Origin: Ruminococcus sp.
GTDB lineage: Bacteria > Bacillota > Clostridia > Oscillospirales > Ruminococcaceae
Length of the DNA stretch: 34,963 nucleotides
Assembly: GCA_017519415.1 (NCBI GenBank)
Contig: JAFWSI010000018.1
Span: forward strand, 1 to 34,963
Direction: 5' to 3'
Of this stretch, positions 23,613 to 31,870 are shown in pieces. Made by a program: the position numbers and the translations under genes. The first letter of the stretch is position 1. The number at the start of each line of letters is the position of its first letter. The notes beneath the pieces were generated by a model that saw only the letters and a program-made list of their open reading frames with translations, made no database searches and was not told where the DNA came from.

Positions 23613-24174
23613 TATACTTATATGCGGCGTAGGAGGTCAGGGTATCGTCCTTGCGTCGAAGCTCATCGCCGCCACGGCTATGGCTCACGACATACCCGTA
23701 ATGAGCGCCGAAACTATCGGTATGGCTCAGAAGGGCGGAAGCGTTTTCAGCTTCCTGAGAATGGGCGATGACATCTACTGCCCAATGTTCCCCGAAAAAA
23801 CTGCTGATATTATTATCGGCTTCGAGCCTGCCGAGGCAGTCCGTATGCTGCCCTATCTCAAAGACGGCGGACAGGTGATAGTCAATACCCACCCCATAAT
23901 GCCCATTACCGCAGTTCTCAGCGGCTCCGACTACACGGGCGCGGAAATGCTGGATTATCTTGATCGCAGCTCCGCAGAGGTGGTGCATGTGGACGGCATA
24001 AAAGCCATTGAGGACTTAGGCTCTCCCAAGGTGCTGAATATGGTGATGCTTGGCGCGGCAGTCCGCAACGGCGTACTGCCCTTCTCAGTTGACGATATAG
24101 AGGACGTAATGAAAAAGACTGTAAAACCGCAGTTTATAGAGCTTAACAGCAAGGCTCTCAGATACACCTTATAA
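23602..24174 (+). CDS. iorB: Indolepyruvate:ferredoxin oxidoreductase, beta subunit
   Basis: The 190-aa gamma-type domain of the 2-oxoacid oxidoreductase family. It shows ILICGVGGQGIVLASKLIA at the N-terminus, then ETIGMAQKGGSVFSFLRMG and DIIIGFEPAEAVRML, all diagnostic for IorB. It forms a complex with IorA. The ATG overlaps the end of iorA by 11 bases; AGGAGG lies just upstream inside iorA, so the subunits are translationally coupled. A nested inverted repeat separates it from the CoA ligase downstream. Confidence 0.95.
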   Translation: MQSNILICGVGGQGIVLASKLIAATAMAHDIPVMSAETIGMAQKGGSVFSFLRMGDDIYCPMFPEKTADIIIGFEPAEAVRMLPYLKDGGQVIVNTHPIMPITAVLSGSDYTGAEMLDYLDRSSAEVVHVDGIKAIEDLGSPKVLNMVMLGAAVRNGVLPFSVDDIEDVMKKTVKPQFIELNSKALRYTL

Positions 24175-24187
24175 TTGCGGAAACATA

Positions 24188-24264
24188 TGTAGGGGAGCCC
24201 GCCCTCGGGCTCCCGAAATAAACGTAAAATGTACGACGGGAGCCCGAGGGCGGGCTCCCCTACA
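24188..24264. repeat. Nested inverted repeat, REP/BIME-like element
   Basis: Two perfect 28-bp inverted arms (24188-24215 and 24237-24264) surround a 21-bp spacer. Each arm is itself a hairpin (GGGAGCCCG / CGGGCTCCC around CCCT). The arms begin with TGTAGGGG, the same start as the shorter palindrome at 26014-26037. This is the form of two head-to-head REP units. It may also reduce or stabilise transcript passage between iorB and the CoA ligase. Confidence 0.85.
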
Positions 24265-24296
24265 GGATATCCATTAAAATGAAAGGTTTGATAAAA

Positions 24297-25514
24297 ATGC
24301 AGATAACACAGCAGCAGCTCGATCTGGTCAACGACCGTATACGCGCCCTCGTTGAAGCTGGCAGCTTCTACGGAAAAAAGCTTGCAGAGGCAGGCATTAC
24401 TCACGTTGATTCTCCCGAGGACTTCACAAAGCTCCCCTTCTCCGAAAAGAAAGACCTCCGTGACGCTTACCCGCTCGGACTCATGACGGCTCCCGAGGAG
24501 GAGATAGTCCGCATACACTCATCGTCGGGAACCACGGGTACTCCCGTAATAATCCCCTACACAGCCAAGGACGTTGACGACTGGGCGATAATGTTCAAGC
24601 GCTGCTACGAGACCGCAGGCATAACAAACATGGACCGTATACAGATAACCCCCGGCTACGGCCTGTGGACTGCGGGTATAGGCTTCCAGAACGGCGCCGA
24701 GAAGCTGGGTGCCATGGTAATCCCCATGGGTCCCGGAAATACCGACAAGCAGCTCCAGATGATGCAGGACATGAAGAGCACGATTCTATGCTCAACTTCA
24801 TCATACGCGCTGCTGCTTGCAGAGGAGATAGAAAAGCGCGGCATCAAGGACAGGATTCACCTGAAAAAGGGTGTTATCGGCTCGGAGCGCTGGAGCGACA
24901 AAATGCGCGAGCGTATCCACAATGAGCTTGGTATCGAGCTCTTCGACATATACGGCCCCGGTATCGGCATAAACTGCCCCGGTGAAAAGGCTATGCACTA
25001 CTGGGACGACTACCTCTACATCGAGATAATCGACCCCAAGACCGGCGAGCCCGTTCCCGACGGCGAGCAGGGCGAGATAGTCATAACCACTCTTGTCAAG
25101 GAAGGCGCTCCCCTTATAAGATACCGCACTCACGACCTTTCAAGGATAGTTCCCGGCAAGTGCAGGTGCGGACGCTGCTATCCGAGGATAGACGTTATCA
25201 TGGGACGTACCGACGACATGATGAAGATAAAGGGTGTAAACGTGTTCCCCAGCCAGATCGAGGAGGTACTGGGCTCCTTTAAGGAGATCTCCAGTGAGTA
25301 TCAGATACGCATATCCCATCTGGACGGCAAGGACACCATGCGTATCTACGTTGAGTCCACAGGCGATGTGGACTTCGACGCACTCAGCAAAAGAATAGCT
25401 GAAAAGGTCAAGAGCAGGATAGGCTTCACCCCCATTGTAAAGGTAGTAGAGGTAGGCGTGCTCCCGAGAAGCATGAAAAAGACCGCCCGCGTCATAGACG
25501 AAAGATTCGACTGA
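24297..25514 (+). CDS. paaK: Phenylacetate-CoA ligase family enzyme
   Basis: The 405-aa AMP-forming aryl-acid ligase has the phosphate loop HSSSGTTGTPVIIPYT (about 71-86), the YGPGIGINCPGE region and the C-terminal RTDDMMKIKGVNVFPSQIEEVL, which are typical of PaaK. It makes arylacetyl-CoA from the free acid, CoA and ATP. Placed next to iorAB, it supplies or removes the product of the oxidoreductase; PaaK-like genes beside iorAB are common in anaerobes. ATG 24297 was preferred because AAAGG lies about ten bases upstream; an in-frame ATG at 24279 has no ribosome site. Phenylacetate versus indoleacetate cannot be separated by sequence. Confidence 0.9.
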   Translation: MQITQQQLDLVNDRIRALVEAGSFYGKKLAEAGITHVDSPEDFTKLPFSEKKDLRDAYPLGLMTAPEEEIVRIHSSSGTTGTPVIIPYTAKDVDDWAIMFKRCYETAGITNMDRIQITPGYGLWTAGIGFQNGAEKLGAMVIPMGPGNTDKQLQMMQDMKSTILCSTSSYALLLAEEIEKRGIKDRIHLKKGVIGSERWSDKMRERIHNELGIELFDIYGPGIGINCPGEKAMHYWDDYLYIEIIDPKTGEPVPDGEQGEIVITTLVKEGAPLIRYRTHDLSRIVPGKCRCGRCYPRIDVIMGRTDDMMKIKGVNVFPSQIEEVLGSFKEISSEYQIRISHLDGKDTMRIYVESTGDVDFDALSKRIAEKVKSRIGFTPIVKVVEVGVLPRSMKKTARVIDERFD

Positions 25515-25544
25515 CGCAGAACGACTTATCATTAAGGAAGCATA

Positions 25545-26018
25545 ATGAACAGTAACGAATTGATCGCGCTTCTCGTAACAGTACTGCTGATAATATCAGG
25601 GGTATGGCTGTACAGAAGGCTCCGCAGACCCGACATAACGAAGCTGTACAATGCAAAGACCGTCCTCACGGACAGGGAATACGACTTTTACAGGACTCTC
25701 AAGCCCCTTGCAGACGAGTACGGTCTCAGTATATTCACAAAGGTAAGGCTGGCAGACCTCATCGAGCCCAAGCCAAAGGCGGAAAATCCCTGTTGGATGG
25801 AGTGCTTCAACAAAATAAAGGCAAAGCACATAGACTTTGCCCTTGCCGACGAGGATACGGCTATCGTTGCGCTCATCGAGCTGGACGACAACTCCCACTC
25901 CCGTCCCGACCGTATAGAGAGGGACGATTTCGTGAACGCCGTCCTTGAAAATACGGGGTATACCCTGCTGAGAACCTACGGCGACCTTGATGTTATCGAG
26001 GAATTTCTAAGTATGTAG
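25545..26018 (+). CDS. DUF2726-family protein with one membrane anchor
   Basis: The 157-aa protein has an N-terminal hydrophobic helix (about residues 5-23, LIALLVTVLLIISGVWLY), then a cytoplasmic domain. The domain contains VLTDREYDFYRTLKPLADEY, IFTKVRLADLI, KHIDFALADEDT, ALIELDDNSHSRPDRIERDDF and LLRTYGDLDVIEEFL. This is the DUF2726 pattern, related to restriction-endonuclease-like folds; IDFALAD and IELDDNSH look like the acidic nuclease-type core, though activity is unproven. AAGGAAG precedes the ATG. The TAG stop lies inside a REP-like palindrome. Confidence 0.82.
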   Translation: MNSNELIALLVTVLLIISGVWLYRRLRRPDITKLYNAKTVLTDREYDFYRTLKPLADEYGLSIFTKVRLADLIEPKPKAENPCWMECFNKIKAKHIDFALADEDTAIVALIELDDNSHSRPDRIERDDFVNAVLENTGYTLLRTYGDLDVIEEFLSM

Positions 26019-26037
26019 GGGCGGATATTATCCGCCC
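26014..26037. repeat. Short REP-like palindrome over a stop codon
   Basis: TGTAGGGG start followed by a 9-bp stem (26019-26027 with 26029-26037) with a one-base loop. The TAG stop of the DUF2726 gene is within the element. It shares its first eight bases with the arms of the repeat at 24188-24264. Confidence 0.6.
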
Positions 26038-26055
26038 TTTATGACAGAATAACAG

Positions 26056-26081
26056 AAAAGGACTGCTATAGCAGTCCTTTT
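26056..26081. terminator. Bidirectional terminator between DUF2726 and DUF1275 genes
   Basis: A perfect 11-bp stem (26056-26066 with 26071-26081), TATA loop, A/T-rich ends that give a T-run on either strand. Confidence 0.82.
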
Positions 26082-26082
26082 G

Positions 26083-26736
26083 TTATATCTTTACCTTTTT
26101 CTGTATCATCATAATAGCGGCTAAGAGGAGGAGTCCCACTGATATCCATATAGTTCTCATGCCGAGCATAGCAGAAACAACTCCGCCGAAGCCTGCGCCT
26201 ACAGCGAAAAACAGTATGATACCGAAGAAATGCAGGGACTTGTGCAATGCGTCCCTGTTCTTATCACGTAGGAACTGCGAAAAGCTCTCCGTACCGCTTC
26301 TGAGGTTGCCTATGCACATGGTGCTTGCGTAGCCGTAACCCCTGACCGTCCTGAATGTCTGTACCTGCATGGCGCAGGCAAAGGATACCATCATATTCGC
26401 GGGCATATCAAGTGCCGATGGCATAAATCCCACAGCAGCAAGGACTATCATCTCGATGATAATGATTATCTGTCTCCAGTGGAGAGACTTTATATCCTTG
26501 TATTTGTTCTCTATCCTTTCGGCTATGAAAATACCAAGCGCAAAGGCGATAAGCGGACACATATAGCGCAGTCCCCTGTGTATTTCGCCTGTCATGAAGC
26601 TCTGACTCATGAGGACTACGTTTCCCGTCTGAGCGTTGGCAAAAACTTTTCCCCTTATGTTATAGGTATATGCGTCCTGCAAGCCGCCCGAAAAGGACAA
26701 TAATGCGCTTAATGCAAAGCTCTCCGATGTCTGCAT
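26083..26736 (-). CDS. DUF1275-family (YoaK-like) membrane protein
   Basis: The 217-aa protein has about six membrane helices. Family-typical segments are SGGLQDAYTYNIRGKVFANAQTGNVVLMSQ at the N-terminus, MVSFACAMQVQTFRTVRGYGYASTMCIGNLRSGTE in the middle and a hydrophobic C-terminus. DUF1275 proteins are widespread integral membrane proteins without a proven transport substrate. AGGAGA precedes the ATG. It is monocistronic with the convergent terminator above at its 3' end. Confidence 0.88.
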   Translation of the reverse strand: MQTSESFALSALLSFSGGLQDAYTYNIRGKVFANAQTGNVVLMSQSFMTGEIHRGLRYMCPLIAFALGIFIAERIENKYKDIKSLHWRQIIIIIEMIVLAAVGFMPSALDMPANMMVSFACAMQVQTFRTVRGYGYASTMCIGNLRSGTESFSQFLRDKNRDALHKSLHFFGIILFFAVGAGFGGVVSAMLGMRTIWISVGLLLLAAIMMIQKKVKI

Positions 26737-26810
26737 ATGTCTCTCCTGTTAAATAAGCCATAGTACGCGAGGAACTATGGCTTATAATGATTTTATGAAG
26801 TTTATTTTTA

Positions 26811-28217
26811 TCAGAATACCATTTTAGCTTCAAGATAAGCAACGAGGTCGTTGATATTGACTCTTTCCTGTTGCATGGTATCACGGTCGCGGACTGTTAC
26901 GCAGTTGTCCTTTTCGAGAGTATCGAAGTCGTATGTGATGCAGAAGGGAGTTCCTATCTCGTCCTGACGGCGGTATCTCTTGCCGATTGTGCCTGTCTCG
27001 TCGAAGTCCACCATGAACTTCTTTGAGAGCATATCGTATACCTCTTCGGCCTTGGGTGTGAGCTTCTTCACGAGAGGCAGTACAGCTGCCTTAAAAGGAG
27101 CAAGCGCAGGGTGGAAGTGCATGACAGTTCTTGTTTCCTTCTTCTCGTTGCCGTCCTTGTCAGCGGAAACTATCTCCTCCTCGTCGTAAGCCTCTGTTAC
27201 TACCGAGAGGAAGAGTCTCTCTACGCCGAGCGAGGGCTCGATAACGTAGGGAATGTACTTCTCGTTGGTCTCGGGGTCGAAGTATTCAAGGGACTTTCCG
27301 CTGGTATTGATGTGCTGTGTCAGGTCGTAGTCGGTTCTGTCGGCAACGCCCCAGAGTTCGCCCCAGCCGAAGGGGAAGAGGTACTCGAAGTCTGTGGTAG
27401 CCTTTGAGTAGAAGCAGAGCTCCTCCTTGTCGTGGTCACGGAGACGGATATTCTCCTCTTTAAGACCGAGGGAGAGCAGGAAGTTCTTGCAGTAGCTTCT
27501 CCAGTAGTCGAACCATTCAAGGTCTGTACCGGGCTTGCAGAAGAATTCAAGCTCCATCTGCTCGAACTCGCGTACACGGAAGATGAAGTTTCCGGGAGTT
27601 ATCTCGTTACGGAAGGACTTGCCCACCTGAGCAACGCCGAAGGGAACCTTCTTACGGGTAGTTCTCTGTATATTTGCGAAGTTTACGAAAATGCCCTGTG
27701 CAGTCTCGGGACGTAGATAGAGCTCCGACTTGCTGTCCTCGGTAACTCCCTGGAAGGTCTTGAACATAAGATTGAACTGACGTATATCGGTGAAGTTCTG
27801 CTTGCCGCAGTTGGGGCAGGTAATGCCCTTTTCCTTGATGTAGTCCATCATCTGCTCGTTGGACCAGCCTGCAACGTTGGTGCCGTCGAAGTCCTCGATG
27901 AGGTTGTCCGCACGGTGACGTGTCTTGCACTCCTTACAGTCCATGAGGGGGTCTGAGAAGCCGCCGATATGTCCCGAAGCCACCCATGTCTGGGGATTCA
28001 TGAGGATTGCGGAGTCAAGACCTACGTTGTACTTGTTCTCCTGTACGAATTTCTTGAGCCATGCTCTCTTGATGTTGTTCTTTAGCTCAACGCCGAGAGG
28101 GCCGTAGTCCCATGTATTTGCAAGACCGCCGTAGATCTCGGAGCCCGGGTATACGAAGCCCTTTGACTTACAAAGGTCAACTATCTTGTCCATTACTTTT
28201 TCATTGTTTTTAAGCAT
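26811..28217 (-). CDS. glyS: Glycyl-tRNA synthetase, single-chain dimeric type
   Basis: The 468-aa class II enzyme of the alpha-2 (eukaryote-like) type attaches glycine to tRNA-Gly. It shows [29 protein letters not shown] at the N-terminus, the zinc-like CKEC...CPNC pair, [13 protein letters not shown], motif 2 [24 protein letters not shown], motif 3 [16 protein letters not shown] and the anticodon-binding domain from about residue 365. No GlyQ/GlyS heterotetramer genes are present. ATG 28217 was chosen with GAGG nine bases upstream; a TTG three codons earlier lies on the ribosome site. No T-box leader is seen in front of it, unlike thrS. Confidence 0.96.
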   Translation of the reverse strand: MLKNNEKVMDKIVDLCKSKGFVYPGSEIYGGLANTWDYGPLGVELKNNIKRAWLKKFVQENKYNVGLDSAILMNPQTWVASGHIGGFSDPLMDCKECKTRHRADNLIEDFDGTNVAGWSNEQMMDYIKEKGITCPNCGKQNFTDIRQFNLMFKTFQGVTEDSKSELYLRPETAQGIFVNFANIQRTTRKKVPFGVAQVGKSFRNEITPGNFIFRVREFEQMELEFFCKPGTDLEWFDYWRSYCKNFLLSLGLKEENIRLRDHDKEELCFYSKATTDFEYLFPFGWGELWGVADRTDYDLTQHINTSGKSLEYFDPETNEKYIPYVIEPSLGVERLFLSVVTEAYDEEEIVSADKDGNEKKETRTVMHFHPALAPFKAAVLPLVKKLTPKAEEVYDMLSKKFMVDFDETGTIGKRYRRQDEIGTPFCITYDFDTLEKDNCVTVRDRDTMQQERVNINDLVAYLEAKMVF

Positions 28218-28257
28218 AATAAGCAACCTCGCTTTTATTTTATAATAGTCAATTTAT

Positions 28258-28286
28258 ATTTTACCGCAAACGCGCTGAAAAGTCAA
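28258..28286 (-). promoter_or_regulatory. Promoter of glyS
   Basis: On the minus strand TTGACT (28286-28281), 17-bp spacer, TAAAAT (28263-28258), giving a short leader of about 30 nt. Confidence 0.7.
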
Positions 28287-28307
28287 GACTTATGGAGCTT
28301 TTTAAAG

Positions 28308-28333
28308 TTTTTCCCGCCTTTCGGCGGGAAAAA
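28308..28333. terminator. Terminator downstream of the small membrane protein
   Basis: A perfect stem of 11 bp (28308-28318 with 28323-28333) with TTTC loop and A/T flanks, usable on the minus strand for the GT2 / small-protein unit. A further hairpin AGTGCAT/ATGCACT lies at 28344-28367, with a 10-base loop. Confidence 0.7.
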
Positions 28334-28429
28334 CAGAGATATTCAGTGCATACGCCGCTCCATGCACTAATACACAGAAACAAAAACAGGACAGTTTAAG
28401 GGGTTCCCCAACTTTTGGCGGTTTTCGGG

Positions 28430-28612
28430 CTACCTTAAATTAAAGAAGGTGAAGCCCGAAGCAAACAGGGCGGCTCCAATAAGTATCGCCAGAAATAGGG
28501 CTTTCTTTATTTTATGCTTTATTTTTATGAGTATTATCAGTACGATGATAAATAAGATAATAGCCCAGTACTGAGAGAGAAAGCCTGTTATGGTGTTAAT
28601 GATAGAGTCCAT
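28430..28612 (-). CDS. Small membrane protein, 60 aa
   Basis: It starts MDSIINTITGFLSQYWAII and has two hydrophobic segments (about residues 14-31 and 38-56) separated by a basic loop (KIKHKIKKA). AAGGAGG about nine bases upstream fixes this start; the open frame goes further upstream without support. It follows the glycosyltransferase by 13 bases in the same direction. It is too short and generic to assign; a helper of the glycosyltransferase is conceivable but unsupported. Confidence 0.65.
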   Translation of the reverse strand: MDSIINTITGFLSQYWAIILFIIVLIILIKIKHKIKKALFLAILIGAALFASGFTFFNLR

Positions 28613-28625
28613 TTTCTGCTCCTCC

Positions 28626-29615
28626 TTATTGTAAATCGTTATTTTCTTCTTTTTTATTGGTATCACTGAGGAACTCCTCAACGATATACCGCGGCCGCTG
28701 CTTGACCTCGGCGTATATCTTGCCGATGTACTCGCCTATGATACCGAGGCAGAAGAGCTGCAAACCGCCTATAAGCCATATGGAACACATTGTACTTGAC
28801 CAGCCGTGCTCCGAGAAGCCGCCTATCTTGGCGATAAACGCCCATATAAATGCAAAAATGCTCGCCAGCGACATTACAAAGCCCAGCGTGGTTATGAGCT
28901 TCAGCGGCTTGGTGCTGAATGAGGTTATGCCGTTTACCGCAAAGGACAGCATTTTCCCGAGGGGATACTTGCTCTTTCCGGCAATCCTCTCATGGCGCTC
29001 GTAGTACACGCTGCAGCTTTTGAAGCCTATAAGGGGCACCATTCCCCGCAGGAAGAGATTTACCTCCCTGAAGCCCGCAAGCTCATTGAGCACCCTTCTG
29101 CTCATAAGGCGGAAGTCAGCGTGGTTATATACTACCTCTGCTCCCATAAAGCTCATGAACTTATAAAAGAACTGCGCTGTGGAGCGCTTGAAGAAGCTGT
29201 CGGTCTTTCTCTGGCTCCTTACGCCGTAGACTACCTGATTTCCCTCATAGTACTTCTTCACCATCTCGTCGACAGCATTGATGTCGTCCTGGAGGTCGGC
29301 GTCCATGGTTATACACATATCGCATATATCCTTCACGGTCATAAGTCCCGCAAGGACTGCATTCTGATGACCGCTGTTGCGTGCAAGGCTCAGCCCCGAA
29401 AACAGCTCAGGCTCAGCCTCGTGAAGTGACCTGATGATCTCCCATGTGCCGTCGGCAGAACCGTCGTTTACAAATAATATGCGGCTTTTTTCCGAAATAA
29501 GACCTTGTGATATAAGTGTTGAGTATTTATTCTTAAGCTGTCCCGCAGTCTCACGAAGCACGTCCTGCTCATCGTAGCACGGAACGACCATATACAGTAT
29601 TTCAGGCGATCCCAT
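28626..29615 (-). CDS. Membrane-anchored family 2 glycosyltransferase (GtrB/DPM1-like)
   Basis: About 329 aa. The catalytic domain shows VVPCYDEQDVLRET, FVNDGSADGTWEII, MDADLQDD (DxD), NHADFRLMSRRVL and ERIAGKSKYPLGKM, the pattern of polyprenyl-phosphate sugar transferases. Two membrane helices follow (about residues 233-258 and 268-292), as in GtrB. The enzyme would transfer a sugar from UDP-sugar to undecaprenyl phosphate on the cytoplasmic face. ATG 29615 has AAAGGA eight bases upstream; an in-frame ATG at 29630 has no good site. No GtrA flippase is next to it. Confidence 0.88.
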   Translation of the reverse strand: MGSPEILYMVVPCYDEQDVLRETAGQLKNKYSTLISQGLISEKSRILFVNDGSADGTWEIIRSLHEAEPELFSGLSLARNSGHQNAVLAGLMTVKDICDMCITMDADLQDDINAVDEMVKKYYEGNQVVYGVRSQRKTDSFFKRSTAQFFYKFMSFMGAEVVYNHADFRLMSRRVLNELAGFREVNLFLRGMVPLIGFKSCSVYYERHERIAGKSKYPLGKMLSFAVNGITSFSTKPLKLITTLGFVMSLASIFAFIWAFIAKIGGFSEHGWSSTMCSIWLIGGLQLFCLGIIGEYIGKIYAEVKQRPRYIVEEFLSDTNKKEENNDLQ

Positions 29616-29644
29616 GATTTTTCCTTTCATTGAGCTTTTTCTTT

Positions 29645-29673
29645 AGTATATCACAGCAGCCGCTCCCTGTCAA
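29645..29673 (-). promoter_or_regulatory. Promoter of the GtrB-like gene
   Basis: On the minus strand TTGACA (29673-29668), 17-bp spacer, TATACT (29650-29645) with extended TG upstream. Confidence 0.85.
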
Positions 29674-29779
29674 TAAACTGCTGACCAATTTTTGTTGTCA
29701 GAAACTGTCCGCCGGTGGCGTACAAGCGTATTCACCAAAAATACAGTTGCGGAGGTGCGTAAATTTGGCTTTCTGTCAA

Positions 29780-29808
29780 TTGATTTCAGACCTGAAATGA
29801 CATATAAT
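29780..29808 (+). promoter_or_regulatory. Aspartate kinase promoter with a palindrome in the spacer
   Basis: TTGATT (29780-29785), 17-bp spacer, TATAAT (29803-29808). A perfect 16-bp interrupted palindrome, ATTTCAG-AC-CTGAAAT (29783-29798), overlaps the -35 end and most of the spacer, the position expected of a repressor operator. Confidence 0.75.
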
Positions 29809-29851
29809 ATATCTTGCTATTAAACTATCAAAGAAATAAAGGATGATATAT

Positions 29852-31189
29852 ATGGGAAATAAAGTCGTTAAATTCGGCGGAAGCTCTCTTGCCGACGCCA
29901 ATCAGTTCAGAAAGGTCGCCTCTATCATAAAGAGCGACGACAAGCGCAGGTATGTGGTGCCCTCCGCCCCCGGAAAGCGCTTCTCTGACGATATAAAGAT
30001 CACCGATATGCTCTACAGATGCTGCGAGCAGGCGGGCAGCGGTGTCGACTTCTCAAAGGATTTCCAGATAATCAGGGACCGCTATAACGGCATCATTTCC
30101 GAGCTTGGCATGGATATGTCCCTCGAGGAGGAGTTCAGCAGCATAGCAAAGGAGCTCAAGGAGCGTCCCGCAAAGGACTTTGCAGCAAGCCGCGGCGAAT
30201 ACCTCAACGGCAAAGTGCTGGCAAACTACCTTGGCTTCACATTTGTTGACGCAGCCGATGTCATAATATTCGATACAAACGGCAATCTTCTCCTTGACGA
30301 AACCGTAAAGGCTTTGCGCGAAAGGCTCAGGGGACTGGAAAACGCCGTTATCCCCGGCTTCTACGGCAGAACTACGGAGGGATACATCAAGACCTTCTCC
30401 CGCGGCGGCTCAGACGTTACGGGCTCTATAATCGCAAATGCGGTAAAGGCCGATATATACGAGAACTGGACCGACGTATCGGGCTTCCTGGTAGCAGACC
30501 CGAGAATAGTGGAGGAGCCCGACGTTATAGAAGTAATAACCTACCGTGAGCTCCGCGAGCTGGCCTATATGGGAGCCTCAGTGCTCCACGAGGACGCTAT
30601 CTTCCCCGTGCGCTCGGCAGGAATACCCATAAATATCAGGAACACCAACGCTCCCGAGGACGCAGGCACCATGATAGTGGGCGACGATTACGATTTCAGC
30701 AGGGAGAGCCTCAGCCATACCATTACAGGTATCGCAGGCAAGAAGGGCTTCAGTACGATAAACATCGAAAAGGCCATGATGAACAACGAGACAGGCTTCG
30801 GCATGAAGGTGCTCAAGGCACTCTACGACAACGGCCTTTCCTTCGAGCATATGCCCTCGGGTATCGACACCATGAGCATTACTCTCAGCACCGACAAGCT
30901 CGATCCCGTCCGCGACAAGGTGCTTGCAGATATACGCAAGGCAGTATCTCCCGATCATCTTGAGATCGAGGACGGTATCGCTATTCTGGCGGTAGTGGGA
31001 CGCCGCATGAAGAACACCCGCGGTACCGTTGCGCGTATCTTTGCTTCACTGGCACACGCAAGGATAAACGTAAAGATGATAGATCAGGGTTCCAGCGAGC
31101 TCAACGTTATCATCGGCGTCAGCGAGAACGACCTCCCCGAGGCTATCCGCAGGATATACGATATGTTCATCAATTCGGAAAAACAGTGA
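29852..31189 (+). CDS. Aspartate kinase
   Basis: The 445-aa enzyme makes aspartyl-phosphate from aspartate and ATP, the first step to lysine, threonine, methionine and diaminopimelate. The kinase domain shows VVKFGGSSLAD, FSRGGSDVTGSIIANAVKADIYENWTDV and VLHEDAIFPVRSAGIPINIRNT. The C-terminal third carries two ACT domains (ITGIAGKKGFSTINIEK... and IAILAVVGRRMKNTRGTVARIFASLAHARINVKMIDQGSSELNVIIGV) that usually bind feedback amino acids. ATG 29852 has AAAGGA eight bases upstream and was preferred to ATG 29843. The gene stands alone; lysine/threonine/methionine feedback class cannot be told from sequence. Confidence 0.94.
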   Translation: MGNKVVKFGGSSLADANQFRKVASIIKSDDKRRYVVPSAPGKRFSDDIKITDMLYRCCEQAGSGVDFSKDFQIIRDRYNGIISELGMDMSLEEEFSSIAKELKERPAKDFAASRGEYLNGKVLANYLGFTFVDAADVIIFDTNGNLLLDETVKALRERLRGLENAVIPGFYGRTTEGYIKTFSRGGSDVTGSIIANAVKADIYENWTDVSGFLVADPRIVEEPDVIEVITYRELRELAYMGASVLHEDAIFPVRSAGIPINIRNTNAPEDAGTMIVGDDYDFSRESLSHTITGIAGKKGFSTINIEKAMMNNETGFGMKVLKALYDNGLSFEHMPSGIDTMSITLSTDKLDPVRDKVLADIRKAVSPDHLEIEDGIAILAVVGRRMKNTRGTVARIFASLAHARINVKMIDQGSSELNVIIGVSENDLPEAIRRIYDMFINSEKQ

Positions 31190-31191
31190 TC

Positions 31192-31225
31192 AAAAAAGAG
31201 AATGCATCATGCATTCTCTTTTTTT
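31192..31225 (+). terminator. Terminator after aspartate kinase
   Basis: A perfect 15-bp stem (31192-31206 with 31210-31224) with TCA loop and seven T residues. Confidence 0.92.
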
Positions 31226-31236
31226 GGTCTGTCGAA

Positions 31237-31263
31237 AAAAAGCGGGCATAAAGCCCGCTTTTT
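31237..31263 (-). terminator. Terminator after recR
   Basis: A perfect 11-bp stem (31237-31247 with 31253-31263), ATAAA loop, T-run on the minus strand. It overlaps the last bases of recR. Confidence 0.88.
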
Positions 31264-31864
31264 ACATATCGTTTCTGTTTTCGAGAGCCTTGAAAAGCGT
31301 AACCTCGTCGGCATACTCCAGTATGCCGCCCACGGGAAGTCCGAAGGCGAGCCTCGTGACCTTTATGCCCATAGGCTTGAGGAGACCCGCTATGTACATT
31401 GCGGTAGCGTCGCCCTCAACGGTGGGATTGGTGGCCATGATGACCTCCTCCACACCGCCCTCCGCTATCCTGCCGAGAAGCTCCTTTACCCGCAGCTTTT
31501 CGGGAGTTATTCCGTCCATGGGAGAGAGCAGACCGTGAAGCACATGATAAACGCCGCCGTATTCCCTTGTACGCTCGAAAGCCGTGACGTCCTTGGGATT
31601 TTCGACAACGCAGATAACGCTCCTGTCACGCTCGGGATCGTCGCATATAGGACATATCTCCCGCTCTGTCAGGTTCTGGCAGCACTTGCAGCAGTGTACG
31701 TTTTTCTTAGCGTCGATAAGCGCCTTTGCGAAGTCCTCAACAGCCTCCGTGTCCATTGACATGACGTGATACGCAAGTCTCTGCGCAGACTTCATGCCTA
31801 TTCCCGGAAGAGCAGCAAACTTCTCCGCCAGTATCACCAGCGGCAGCGCATTGTGGTCAGCCAT
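31262..31864 (-). CDS. recR: Recombination mediator protein RecR
   Basis: The 200-aa protein acts with RecF/RecO in loading RecA at gaps. A helix-hairpin-helix is at residues 17-31 (AALPGIGMKSAQRLAYH), a C4 zinc finger at C58/C61/C71/C74, and a Toprim domain begins near 82 (VICVVENPKDVTAFERTREYGGVYHVLHG). EVIMATNPTVEGDATAMYI is also typical. Length is normal. No clear ribosome site precedes the ATG, which is only six bases after the ybaB stop, so translation is probably coupled. Confidence 0.96.
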   Translation of the reverse strand: MADHNALPLVILAEKFAALPGIGMKSAQRLAYHVMSMDTEAVEDFAKALIDAKKNVHCCKCCQNLTEREICPICDDPERDRSVICVVENPKDVTAFERTREYGGVYHVLHGLLSPMDGITPEKLRVKELLGRIAEGGVEEVIMATNPTVEGDATAMYIAGLLKPMGIKVTRLAFGLPVGGILEYADEVTLFKALENRNDM

Positions 31865-31870
31865 TATCTA

